DNA from: Calliopsis andreniformis
Taxonomy: Eukaryota > Arthropoda > Insecta > Hymenoptera > Andrenidae
Reading direction: 5' to 3'
Length of the DNA: 64,000 nucleotides
Assembly (NCBI RefSeq): GCF_051401765.1
Contig: NC_135071.1
Coordinates: 13,618,961-13,682,960 of the forward strand
Below, in pieces: positions 46,800 through 57,178 of the stretch (position 1 is its first letter; every line of letters starts with the position of its first letter). The notes below the pieces were generated by a model. It saw nothing but the letters and a program-made list of their open reading frames with translations. It was not told the origin of the DNA and did not search any database. Both the position numbers and the translations under genes were made by a program.

Positions 46800-47223
46800 G
46801 TCAGCTGAGCATCCTAATTAATGCTCTAGCATGACTCTCGAATCTCTCGGACGTTTTTGCTTCTTGAGGGAATCTCGTCAGGTTGGTGGCCTTCGAGGGT
46901 CGGGGTCGAAAGGTCGCGGAAAGAAGTAGAATCGCTCGTCCACCGATGTCGACCAATTAGCACGCTGATCAGGAAGGCTAATGGAGGTCGTGCTCAAGCA
47001 GCGTAACGCCTCTCGACTTCTGCTGCGGTCGGGAGACGTTTGGATTACAGCGAGCGCTCATAGCACGTATGCGCGTGACAACGCTCTATCGAGACTCTTT
47101 CCGAAGTCACTCGAGTAAAACATTTTTAAGGTTACGATTCATCGAGTACTTTTATTATCCAAGTGTCTTCTCAATTTCCTGCAGCTGGCGAAGTGTCTTC
47201 GAGAGACTATAGCTTCTTGGAAC
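46800..47223. other. GC-rich non-coding island
   Basis: GC-richer DNA, no supported open frame. Confidence 0.3.
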
Positions 47224-47393
47224 TACGGTGTTGTCACGACACAGGTTCAATTTTTGAAACAAGTCTTGGTCGCAGCTCGCGAGGAAGTAAATCAGAGTTT
47301 TTGCCGCGTAACCTGATCTTAGAAATTAGTTTGTCATATTTCATGAGCTCTCAGCTTATTTCGTCTCGCGAACCTGTATCGAGATGGAGTGCG
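47224..47393. repeat. Element copy with inverted ends, 170 bp
   Basis: ACGGTGTTGTCACGACACAG at 47225 and GCGAACCTGTATCGAGATGG to 47393. The inner sequence includes AAGTCTTGGTCGCAGCTCGC, a diverged body. Confidence 0.7.
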
Positions 47394-47491
47394 TAGCTTC
47401 CTGCTGCCTGGGGCATCGTTCTCGATGTCTCGATGATGCCTGAGGCACGGCTCACCCTCGAGATTCCTTTCCGCGTAGAGAAGAGCGTTCC

Positions 47492-48025
47492 TTGAGACTT
47501 AGCATTCTTTCGTGGATACTCATCTTTATACCCGGAAGCTCTCGTCAGTTTTTTTTCACTAGATCAAAAGAAAGGTTACGACATGTAACCTCAGTCATAC
47601 ATAAATTCCCTAGGATCACATATAATAACGATACTATAATAATAATAGCCAACTATCGATTTTATATCATTGCTACTCAAGATAATACTGATAACTATTT
47701 GCACCCTTCGTACAGAATTCTTCTAGCGATATTCCTTAATTGTCACTTCTGGAACGTCCATGAGCGTTTAACGAATAGCTCATCACAGCGATTAGTGAGC
47801 CCTTATAGAAACATCTCTCTAAAATTTTATAAAGTTCGAGTAAATTCTACTTATGGGTCTATTTCGAAAATAATGTTGATAATGTTAATTCATCCCCGCA
47901 GTTATTTAGTATTAATTTGTATAATGCACATATTCATTCCTCTGATTTTTATAAATTACCGCACGTATACGAATATTTCTGTTGGAATGAAAACGCATTT
48001 GAAGAATTCTACACTTTTATTTTGA
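47492..48025 (+). other. Open frame of 177 codons in AT-rich DNA, unrecognised
   Basis: The longest plus-strand frame in the AT-rich part of the window, with a hydrophobic C-terminal half. The leucine/isoleucine-rich, membrane-like composition is what AT-rich chance frames give. No domain, splice sites or promoter support it. Confidence 0.12.
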
Positions 48026-48268
48026 ATCAGTTTTAGGGGTAACAGGAATTATAAAAAAAATCTGAGGCACGCTGAGGAAACGAGCAGAAAAGCAGTAAAA
48101 ATTTCAACAATTTCATAGATGTTGCATGGAATGTTTTGCAGGGAATTTCTTCAGGTTAGAGGAAAACAAATTTTGTTCGCTGGTGATAATTGTTAAATGG
48201 AGGATTTTATTAGTATCATTGATTGGCAGGGAATTCGTTTTTTTTTTTAAATATTGCTTTTCTTAAAA

Positions 48269-48292
48269 CAGTGTTGTTTCGATGTGAGCTTT
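48269..48292 (+). repeat. Solo forward element end
   Basis: ACAGTGTTGTTTCGATGTGA, followed by a degenerate AATTTAAAA array (48310-48520). Confidence 0.6.
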
Positions 48293-48647
48293 TTTGAAGC
48301 TATCATTTGCAAATTCAAGTTCCTAGTAGATACAAGCTTGAGAAAGAGAATTTCTCAAGAACATTTAAAGTTTAAAATTCGGGAACTTTCAAAACTTAAC
48401 AAAATTGGCACTTCAGAGAATTTAAAAATTCGAAATCATAGACTTGCGTATTTAAAACTTGGCAAAATAAAATTTGAGAATTTGAATACTTACAAACCAG
48501 AAATTTCGAAATTTTGTATGACAAACATAGCTTATAGTGACAGACTCGTCGTACCATAAATGTCCTTCTCTACTGCGAGTTAGTACTAATAGAGGAAGGT
48601 TGGCTACAGAGCGTACAGATGTACAGGGTGGCTTCGTTAACTGTCCA

Positions 48648-48820
48648 TAGTGTTGTCTCAATACAAGCTCAATGCTACAGTCAACTTTCTTGAAGCTATT
48701 TCTTCATTTTACCTGGTCTCAGCTTGCAAGAAATTAAATTCAAGCTATTAGTGAACCAGTCCCCAAACTGAGCTCCCAGTTTATTCCAAGTCACAAGTTT
48801 CTATTGAAACAACACTGTGC
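48648..48820. mobile_element. Full-length copy of the dispersed element, 173 bp
   Basis: Left end AGTGTTGTCTCAATACAAGC ('end 1', with CAATGCTACAGTCA), body ACCTGGTCTCAGCTTGCAAG (48711-48730) and AAATTCAAG, right end TTTATTCCAAGTCAC ('end 2') then TTTCTATTGAAACAACACTG. The order end 1, body, end 2 defines the element. Confidence 0.8.
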
Positions 48821-49235
48821 TTAAGAGCCCCCTTTTCAGACGTAAAACTGGAATGAAAAAGTTACGTAACGTAATTTGGAAAACCGAGCAAGAGCAATGC
48901 ACTGCATAACTTATTTGTTTCGCGTCTCCACGCTTTCCGAAGATGCTCGCGAGCGTAACCGCGAGCGAGTCGCTCGCTCCGCGATTTCACTGCGCCGCGC
49001 GTGAAAGTCAGGACGTCCGGTCCTTCGCTGCTAATGTAAGAAAAATTCTTGCTATGCTCCTCTATCTAGGCCAAGCTGCGCGATTTGCTGCGTTTCGGTT
49101 TTAATACCGAAAGGAATTTTTAAGCGAAGAAAATCGAGCGTAGCATTTCTCAGATTTTCAGTAGAAAAGAATGGGTACATAGTTTAATGTATTTTAATAA
49201 TTAGCTGTGATTTGATATTATAAAATTTGTTTACT

Positions 49236-49464
49236 ATAAGCACAGTGTTGTCTCGATATAAGCTCGAAAGGTATACTGTTTTCCTAGAATTCGAGTGTTG
49301 TCTCGATATAAGTAATTTACTTAGGCCACGAGGGGACAAATTTAACTTTTTAAGTAATACATAAATTGCCAATTGTTTTTATATTATGAGCTTGCATTGA
49401 GACAACACTGTATAAGCTACCAATTGATTTTAAGATCTGAGCCTTTATCAGGATACCACTGTGC
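49236..49464. mobile_element. Element copy with probable 8-bp target-site duplication, plus overlapping ends
   Basis: CAGTGTTGTCTCGATATA starts at 49243 and the matching reverse end GAGACAACACTG stops at 49410. The flanks are TATAAGCA (49235-49242) on the left and TATAAGCT (49411-49418) on the right, seven of eight identical, as expected for a hAT-type insertion. A second forward end (49293-49313) and a second, more diverged reverse end (49439-49464) overlap this copy with the same ~148-bp spacing, so two copies may be interleaved or tandem. Confidence 0.75.
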
Positions 49465-49870
49465 CTATGTGTTAAATGTATTATTTTTAAAAATTGAAAC
49501 CGAGTAATCAATACGGGGTGCTCGATCCTTATCAGATCGAGATATTATCGAGTAGCCACCGTTGTACGCGATTACATCGACTTATTCACTGTTTTCTACA
49601 TATATGATCTCACTGTCTGCATTATAGGTGCACCCACGTTGCCGTCATCCTGACCTGCCCGAGAAATCCTCATGAAAGACTGGGAACTCAGTACTCAGAA
49701 TAGCATCGGTATCGTAGCCATTTCTTTTTTATTTTTCCGCCTTTTTTCTGTTTCTATTTTCTATTACGCCGAACGCGGCCAAACCTGGCCGAATCTTCTT
49801 TCTCTGTTTCTCTACACGCCTCCTGGTGTTTCTCTTCCTCTCTGGTGATGGTGTACTCTTATCGCTGCCT

Positions 49871-49892
49871 CCCAACTTATCGATAAGTTGGG
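49871..49892. other. Perfect 22-bp palindrome
   Basis: CCCAACTTATC joined to its reverse complement with no loop, centred on the TATCGATA sequence. It may be a dimeric factor site (DREF-type cores contain TATCGATA). Confidence 0.6.
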
Positions 49893-50339
49893 AAAGATAA
49901 TTGCTACTGCGCGTTACACGCTCCCCTTCACGCCGTGTTATTAGTCGCGTTTTTCCCCCCTTTTTGTAACTTTCTACTCGCATAACGTTATGCTTTTATG
50001 TTCCCGATATCGAATTACATTTACATAACTCGGTGTCCGGGATTGCGTAACTTCGCGGGGTAATTAGTCGATGGATTCTTGGAATCCTCGATGAACGTTA
50101 TTTCAGGATCCTCAGGCTCGTTTGGCAAATGGTTTTTGAAGTAGAATTTCAAGGGGGATCCGTCACGTTGACATCGGTTGACAATCCGCGATTATATCGA
50201 TCGAAATTTTGTAATTAATTGATTAGTTTTCGTAAGTCGGGTGTTTTAAGAATTTTAGAGCTGGGATAGAGTAGGTAATTGTAACGCAGGGGTTAAATTT
50301 TTTAAAGAGAATAAGACTAACAATGTGAGCCTTAAGAGT
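49893..50339. other. Non-coding stretch
   Basis: No feature recognised. Confidence 0.4.
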
Positions 50340-50840
50340 GTTGAAAATTTAATTATACCCATTTTTCAAGTGATGAATATTAAATTTATTGGCATTTTCA
50401 AATATTCAAATACTCAATATTTTCAATTTTTAAGTCTACTAATATTCAAATTTTGAAATCTTAAAATATTCAAATTTTCAAGTATTCAATTATTTAAATT
50501 TTTTAACTTTTATATCTTGGAAACTTAAATTTTGAAATCTTAAAATCTTCGAATGCTCAGGCTCGAAATTCTTCAACTATTTACGTGTTCAAATCTTAAA
50601 ATATTCGAACCTTCAAAGTGTTCAAAGTTTAAATTTTCAGAGCTTCGCATTTCAAAATTTTCGAATATTTAAATAACTGAAATTTTCAGTTTCGTAATTT
50701 ACAAAATCAAATATTCAGATACTGAAATCTTTAATATTTTACTTTTCAATCTCTAACACAATATACAGAAATCTTTAACTTTTCAAATATTTAGTTCTTT
50801 AAAAATTTAAGTTTTCAGACACACAAATCTCGAACAGAAA
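50340..50840. repeat. Degenerate TTTTCAAATATTC array
   Basis: About 500 bases of TTTTCAAATATT and AAATCTTAAAATATTC pieces. Confidence 0.75.
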
Positions 50841-50989
50841 TACATCTGTGCCCAATGGTGGACAACCATCCACCAGCATATTCACTCCCTAAATCAATTT
50901 TTAATACCAAGGTGCACATGCACCAAGTTCCCAAAAATATATGGGGTAGAAGAGGGAGGTTACGCAAATAGAGCAATCGTCCCCTCACG

Positions 50990-51650
50990 TCCTCACCTCA
51001 GAAGCGTGGCACTTGATACGTCTCTTGACATGTCCCTCGATTCATCGTCGAATCGATTGCCTCGAAACACTGGAAGCAAAGCCTTCCATCGTCGTCCTTT
51101 CCTACAATCCACGCCCCCCTCCCTCCCTCCCCAGTGGCCACAACCGCGAATTACTTCGCAATTTCCCGAAATTGCGCAATCCGTGCAAGCTAATGGCCAC
51201 CAGGTCGTTCCTGGTCGACCAGCCAGCCAGGCGAGTGGGGGTGGCGCGGCGCGTTCGAAGGGATGGACCGAGGGGGGTGGGAGCGCGTGCATTAATTAAG
51301 CAAAATCATAAAGCCGACGCGTGGAAAAATGTAAACGCACGGCCCCGTTACTTTCACGAACGAGATACTTCGCGCTTTGCCGCAATGCACTCGACTGCAT
51401 CGCGTGCTGCAGTTTGCGTCAGGGGGGATTTTATCATTGACACCGTTGCCTGCGATTGCGGTTTCCTGCGCGAGCCCCCCCTCCCCCCCCCCCCCCCCCC
51501 CCGTTTTTTTTCGCTTTTATTGTTCGAAAGTCAATCAAAGTTGACCCGCGGCGCGCGTTTTTCGTTGGTTCCTTTTTCTGTTTTCTCTGCAGCGGTTTTT
51601 CGCTCAAACGTTAACCCACCGAAAGCTGCATTAACAGGTTGCTGAAGCTA
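50990..51650. promoter_or_regulatory. GC-rich island with a long C-run
   Basis: High-GC sequence with open frames up to 210 codons on plus that I consider composition artefacts. A run of about 17 C (51486-51502) after other C-blocks can form G-quadruplex or i-motif structures and is a likely site of sequencing-length error. Confidence 0.3.
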
Positions 51651-51775
51651 AAATATGAGCCTGGAATATGTGGAATGTCGGTTATTTCATTTCTGCAGCT
51701 TTATCGAAAATAGCATTTTATCTAAAATAATTGGCGAATTTTATCTAAAATTTATCTAGTGTATTAGATAATGAG

Positions 51776-51977
51776 AAAGATCAGCGAAAGTGCTTGGCTC
51801 AATAATGAGCATTTAAAATTGAAATATAATAATTTAGATGAAATTAGATGAATTTATCTAATATATTAGATTATCTAATATAATTTATCTATCTATAGAT
51901 TTATCTACTTTTATCTAAATTACTATTTAAAATTTTAAATATTCGTTATTTAGCCAAGCACTTTCGTTGATTTTTCG
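51776..51977. repeat. AT-rich fold-back palindrome, ~88-bp arms
   Basis: GCGAAAGTGCTTGGCTCAAT near 51784 is mirrored by its inverted copy at 51953-51971 (AGCCAAGCACTTTCGTT). The arms continue inward through ATTTAAAATT and AATTTAGAT to a TCTAATATATTAGA centre at about 51857-51885. Confidence 0.85.
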
Positions 51978-52074
51978 CATCAGCCCACGCTAAAGAGTAT
52001 ATTAATTCGCTTTTTCCATTTATCGAAAAGTTCTCTTATTACTGGAAGCCAGAGTAGCTACTTCAGTGTCTATA

Positions 52075-52218
52075 TTTTTGTCTCTATATAAGCTCTCTAT
52101 ATGGACTCTGTTAACTTGGTCTTGGATCGGTTCACCTACCAATAAATTTATTTCACTTCACCTTTGGGTTAGAACTAGATAAAATGAGTACCATCGAGCT
52201 TGTATCGAGACACTGCGG
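52075..52218. repeat. Element copy with inverted ends, 144 bp
   Basis: TTGTCTCTATATAAGCTC at 52078 and GAGTACCATCGAGCTTGTAT then CGAGACACTG. The right end is 'end 1'; the left is diverged. The inner CACTTCACCTTTGGG is the degraded body. Confidence 0.7.
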
Positions 52219-53030
52219 GAGAGAATCGTTACAGATTTTTCTCTAAGACATTCTGCATTCTCAGCCGAGCTAAGTAGCCTGGAATAGATTGTCTTAACCA
52301 TAAATCCTATTGCACAGCGCGATAGAATGCCAACTATGCGGATATCGCTTGATCCAGTTGATCAACCGGATTTTCACTGATACACAATAATGATATTGAT
52401 TGTGTGATCAACGGAGTCAGCTACTGTCTTAAACTCACGAGTTTCTAAAGACTCTCGAAATCTGAATACCAAGGCTCTATAGAACTCTTTATAAGCCTCT
52501 TCCTTATCTCTATTTTCTGTATCCTAGAATTTACTAAGGTAATTCAGATGAAGCTACTTATATACAAATTTCACATAGTCTCTCACATAGTCTAAGTAAC
52601 GACTCATCTCGTTCAAGAGAATCATTCGCTATAAGCTCGCCATTCCCTAATCTCTCAAATGTCTTAGACACTTACCTCAATAAGGAAATTTAGAATAAAA
52701 ACTCCAAGACGTCAGATCTCCTGCATCTAAGTTTCTTGTTGGTACCCAATCGCGATCATATATCGAGTAAGATCTAATTACTTTCATCCACACGGAAGTA
52801 GTCCTGTAGAATCAGTTTAAACTGACTTTCTAAGGACTCACGGTAGAATCGAATATATGTTTAGTCTGCAGTAAATGGTTTTAGCGAAATCGCCGTATTT
52901 TGGCGTCTTCGAGCTCGCGCGAGCGAAAGAGCGCGTGTCGCAATGTCCCTTACTGGCTGACGGTTGCTGGAGAACCGGTCGACCTCGATACCTCGACTTG
53001 CCTGTGCCTACTACGCGTTAATGTATGTAT
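52219..53030. other. Non-coding stretch
   Basis: One further element-end derivative (CGCTATAAGCTCGCC, 52628). Donor-like GAG|GTAAGTG on the minus strand near 52670 has no attached open exon. Confidence 0.4.
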
Positions 53031-53034
53031 TCTC

Positions 53035-53072
53035 AATATATATATATATGTATATACATATATATATGTATC
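53035..53072. repeat. TA-repeat palindrome
   Basis: Alternating AT tract symmetrical around GTATATAC (53050-53057), able to form a hairpin or cruciform. Confidence 0.8.
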
Positions 53073-53995
53073 GCGCTGGATTTTGCACAATCGAAGCCAT
53101 TCGCTTCGCGGAAAATCCGAGCGATTCTCGCTGGAAGCGCCGTTATCCCACGTTTTTCCATCGCGAGTCCTCTGCTGTAACCTCTTATCGCGATTTCCAA
53201 TCCCAGGCGTTATTAAAACGCAAACACGATGATTATATGCCATTCTAGTTTACGCTGAGGTGAATTGCACTTTCTCGCGCACGCGCATGCGCTTGGTCGC
53301 ATAGTGCATTGGTTTGGGTCCGTAGGGGCATCATGGAGAGGGGTTGTATAGGGCCCTGATCGAGTTCTGTGTTTTTGTGAGCTGTAGGGGGAGTTTGAGA
53401 GATGATTGACTGTAGAAGAAAAGTGTTTGAGTGAGATGCTGAGGCTTTAATGAGTCTTTACTAGTTTCTGGGTGAGAGTTGTAATGTTTGGGTGCCTACC
53501 TATTCAAATGGATATTTAAATAGATATTTGACTCTTTACATCATGAAAACTTACGTTTTCAAATCCTAAACTCTTTAAATAGTCAAATACAAATATCTCC
53601 AGTACTTAAATAAGTAGAACTCCAGAACTCCATAAGTATTTAAATAAGTAGAACTCCAAGCAATCATACACAATAGAAAAACAGTAATAAAATTACATTT
53701 TTACTAGAAACATAACCAAAATGAGACTCGAAAATCAGGTGCGAAAAATTTAATATAAAAAATCATCTCTACTTTCATATCTAATAAAATGTACGTCATT
53801 ATCTATAGCTCCTTTCATAAAATAAAAAATATAATTATGAAACACATAAAACAAACAGAATAATGCACTGTCAAATCCCTCCTTCACACACATATTTACT
53901 GTGTACTTCTACATCAAATCTACTGATAGATTCCAACAACTCTGTCGTCAGAACCCCACGAAGAAATCTCTTTCTTGCAACTCTCTTAATTCTCT
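53073..53995. other. Non-coding stretch
   Basis: GC-richer to about 53300 (with an ACGCGCATGCGCTTG near 53281), then AT-rich with a duplicated AAATAAGTAGAACTCCA piece at 53608 and 53642. Confidence 0.4.
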
Positions 53996-53999
53996 TTCC

Positions 54000-54545
54000 C
54001 GCAATTATTTAACAAACAGTTCCTATTCGTCGAAGCGAACGAACTCATCGCGCATTCGCAACACGAGCGTCTGTCACTTGTCACCGCGAGCACACTAGTC
54101 AGTGTCGAGGGGTAAAGAACGCTGGAGGAGCTACGGGAGCAGGGGGTGCAGTCGGCACGATTCTGTAATCAAACAGGCCAATGGCTGTTTAAGGCTCGAA
54201 ACAAGGTTGACAGTGGCTGAGGCCGATTCTCGGCACAGGGGCCTGGAAAATCCGGTCGAACCGGACGGGTCGGCGCATCAAAGGAAACGAAGTCAATTGA
54301 GGGAGGCGCTCCCCCCTCTCCCTCGCAGGAAATCGCGCGAAGGTGTACCGACGATCGTTAAGACGATCGAGCTGCAACAAAAAGGGAAAGTTCGCTGCCA
54401 CTCTTAATGGTTGTCTTCGGACGAGTTCGCGACTAGCGTCTGCGCATGCGCAGAATCCCCTGCTTTCTTCTCCCGAGGTTTTGCGCGATCCACTTGTCAC
54501 CCCCCTGTTTACAACTCGCGGGGTTTTTCGATTTTCGAGTCTGAA
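54000..54545. promoter_or_regulatory. GC-rich island with perfect NRF-1/ewg palindrome
   Basis: CTGCGCATGCGCAG at 54440-54453 is a perfect copy of the NRF-1 (erect wing) palindrome. The island also has GCCAATGG at 54178 (CCAAT-box type) and the palindromic TCCGGTCGAACCGGA at 54250-54264. This combination is typical of a housekeeping promoter or strong enhancer. No coding exon with support was found next to it. Confidence 0.4.
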
Positions 54546-54690
54546 GTCTTGTCTGAGAATCTAAATCGAATCTAGGGAACTATGGCCATTATCGAACCTC
54601 TGGACTGTGAAATATTCAGATTTTCAACCCTTCAGATACCCAGTCTTTCGAATCATCAAACAGGGAAACCTTCAAATTTTGTAACTTTAA

Positions 54691-54819
54691 TTCTTGGATG
54701 CTCAGCTAATTCTTGAAACTTTCTACATTCTATAGCTTATCGAGTAAAGGGCCAGGGTCTCTGTTACGACGTTTAAGCGGCGGCAACGCTCGAGTTCGTT
54801 AGAGAAAAAATCATCCTGT
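54691..54819 (-). mobile_element. Partial second copy of the 38-kb ACAGG element
   Basis: Matches 38194-38320: TTCTTGGATGCT, TAGCTTATCGAGTAAAG, TCTCTGTTA and the end AAAAAATCATCCTGT. The left arm is missing. Confidence 0.8.
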
Positions 54820-55550
54820 AGAATATGTTTTTGCAGCAAGCTTACGTGCACCTGCTGCACGATACTGAATCGCAAAGAATCGATAAGGCGTTCTTTTGAA
54901 GGGGGCCAAAATACATATCGTAGCCCATAGAAAACATCTAAAAGGGGAAGCCCTACGCCCCGTGACCCCATGAAAACACTCACGCACAGTGGTGCGTGTC
55001 TCGTAACTCGTGCTGTCGCTGGCCAACGCTTTGCGTCGCGACAGTCAGCCTTTCACCGTTACACCACAACATAACTTTCCACCCTCCGACGGACGCGCTC
55101 GCTAACCCCACAGCGTTTCGCACTCTGAAATACTCCGAATGGAATTAGCGGTGGCCCGGAGTTAGTCGAGCTTGCAGGACAAACGATCTTTCCTACCGTT
55201 TCATCTTTGCGGTGTTTAACGAACATGTCCGCAATAATAGAGGGCCACACAAAGGAAGCGAAATTTATTTTCAGCGACGATGCGTGAGCGACACAGATGC
55301 GCCCAGAATTGCGTTATCGACGCGAATATCAAATTATATTAATATAATAAAAATAGAATAAAAATGTAATAGAATAAAAATAGTTTGAGGTTTTCGTTTA
55401 TCTGTGAGAAACTTGAAGGGATTTTTGTTTTGTGAGGGGAGAGTTTGATATACTGATATAGGTATTCGATGCAAGCTCGCAAGAGAGTGAAAGCTGATTT
55501 TCTCAGCTTAATTTTAGGGGTTGTGTTTCATTTCGCGAGGGATTTAACCA
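54820..55550. other. Non-coding GC-richer stretch
   Basis: No domain in any frame; a weak forward element end (GATGCAAGCTCGC) at 55469-55481. Confidence 0.4.
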
Positions 55551-55554
55551 ACCG

Positions 55555-55795
55555 AGTCACTTGAAACATTCAAAACTTCAAATATTTGAATTTGCAAACT
55601 TGGAAGGTGTTTAACTTTCAAATTCAAAATTTCAAATATTTGAATTTGTGAGCTTGGAGAGTATTTAATTATCAAATTCCAAATTTCAAATATTTGAATT
55701 TGCAAACTTCGAGGGTATTTAATTTTTATATACAAAATTTCGTATATTTGAATTTACAGGCTTTGAAGGTATTTAATTTTCAAAGTTTTTCAGTC
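55555..55795. repeat. ~60-bp tandem repeat, about 3.5 copies
   Basis: Each unit contains TTCAAATATTTGAATTTG followed by an AAACTTGGAAGGTATTTAAT-like stretch; starts at about 55575, 55635, 55690 and 55740. TTCAAATATTTGAA is itself a 14-bp palindrome. Confidence 0.85.
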
Positions 55796-56131
55796 CTCAA
55801 GAAGTCAAATCATTCCTTTTTCCAATGAAGCAGGAAGTCTATTAGGAAGGAACGTAGAATCAAAACGGAGAGGCGACATGATACGTGGCCTGTTGATTCA
55901 CCACAATGAGGAACCGTACGAAAGGATCCTTGCCTAGAAGGATATCGTGCCTATTACGAAACCACTAAACCGCAAATAGCTAACTGCACTCTGCCGGATA
56001 CGTGGAACGTGTAACTGCCTTTTTTTCGAGCCTATCCATCAAGTGTCTCATTCATTCTAAAAAGGACGAGCATTCCACATTTTTCATTCCTTTTTTACGT
56101 ATCTCTAACCTAGCATCGCTCCTTCTAATTA
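55796..56131. other. Non-coding stretch
   Basis: No feature recognised. Confidence 0.4.
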
Positions 56132-56395
56132 TACAGTGTTGTCTCGATAGAAGGTAGCCACTTAAAATCAGTTACAGCTTATACAGGGTGATCAATTTAC
56201 CTGGAAACCCTGCGACTATTGGCAACACTTATTGTAAATGCTGTCAGCATTGCAAGTGCTGCCAACATACATTAGAGTGTGTCTATCGTGTTAATTAATT
56301 TCAATTTGTCTACTCGCAAGTCAGGACCAGGTGCAGTGAAAGAATACAGTGTTGCCTCGATAATAGTTCGCAACTTGGAATCAGTTTGAAGCTCG
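56132..56395. mobile_element. Second composite copy with the same nested insert
   Basis: CAGTGTTGTCTCGATAGAAG at 56134, then ACTTAAAATCAG, a nested small element from TACAGGGTGATCAA (56193) with TTGGCAACA...TGCTGCCAA, then the body (TCGCAAGTCAGGACCAGGTG, 56315-56334) and another forward end CAGTGTTGCCTCGATAATAG (56347) followed by CAACTTGGAATCAG. Two ends in the same orientation suggest two copies in tandem. Confidence 0.75.
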
Positions 56396-56880
56396 AGGGA
56401 GGTTAGGACTCGAAAAGCGCCTCGCTTAAAAGAAGATTAGACTCTCTGGAATTGTCAGTATCCAGGTTACACGAAAGATTAAATATACATAGAGTCACTT
56501 GATACTCGCGCATTCGAGTACTCGTAAAGCCTCGAAGTACTCGCGGACTACAGTTGAACCTGCGCGAGCGATATTCCTGGCTTTGCGCGAGCGTCGCTCG
56601 ACCGAGACGAATCTCTTTCCGCGTATGAATCATCGTTGCGTTTCTGCGAACGCGCAGTAAATTACAAATTGCATTTCCTCGCGGTCGACAGGCTGAAAGC
56701 AGCCGACTGCCGCACGAGAGCCCGACTTAACGTGCGCTGGCTAGCTGGCTAGGAAGAGGTCGAATTATCCTGTCAGAAGGACAGTCGGGGTCTCGTCGTT
56801 TCGCTCGTGCATGTTTGTTAACGTGGCTTAATGAGTGGTAACCAAGTCACCGAGACGAGGGACGATCTGATTCGATTTCT
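56396..56880. promoter_or_regulatory. GC-rich island, possible regulatory element
   Basis: GC-richer DNA with palindromic GAGCGTCGCTC-type pieces. No supported frame. Confidence 0.2.
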
Positions 56881-57040
56881 CTCAATTAGAATTTATTGGG
56901 TTCGTAAAGCTGAGGTTATGTAGGTTTGGACTTATTTCGAATTTTTCACGTGTAGATTCTGTAGACCAGGCCTGTTCAGGTGACCTGGCGCTTGAGAAGG
57001 ATTGAGATAGTGCTCATGTTTTGACAAAGTGGGGGGCTGG

Positions 57041-57178
57041 TCAAATAGAGAGGGCAGAGGCGCCAGCGCAGTGCTACGTTGTTAGGAGGCTATTTGCTGC
57101 TAACTAGGGACTTTGATTCTTATTTTTTATTGACAAAGTCCCTAATTTGCGGCGAATAGTTTGTCTCCTCTCTATTTG
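57041..57178. repeat. Inverted repeat around CTAGGGACTTTG
   Basis: AGGAGGCTATTTGCTGCTAA then CTAGGGACTTTG (57083-57115) mirrors 57134-57168. Outer CAAATAGAGAGG (57042-57053) mirrors CCTCTCTATTTG (57167-57178), with an extra ~29 bases in the left arm only. Fold-back element with an insertion. Confidence 0.8.

Noticed and set aside
51013..51645. 210-codon plus-strand open frame
   Set aside because: GC-rich composition artefact running through a poly-C tract (polyproline); no domain or splice support.
16585..56395. The evenly repeated end motif as a CRISPR-like array
   Set aside because: Copies occur in both orientations at irregular distances, are diverged, and pair as inverted ends of small transposons; the window is from an animal nuclear genome.
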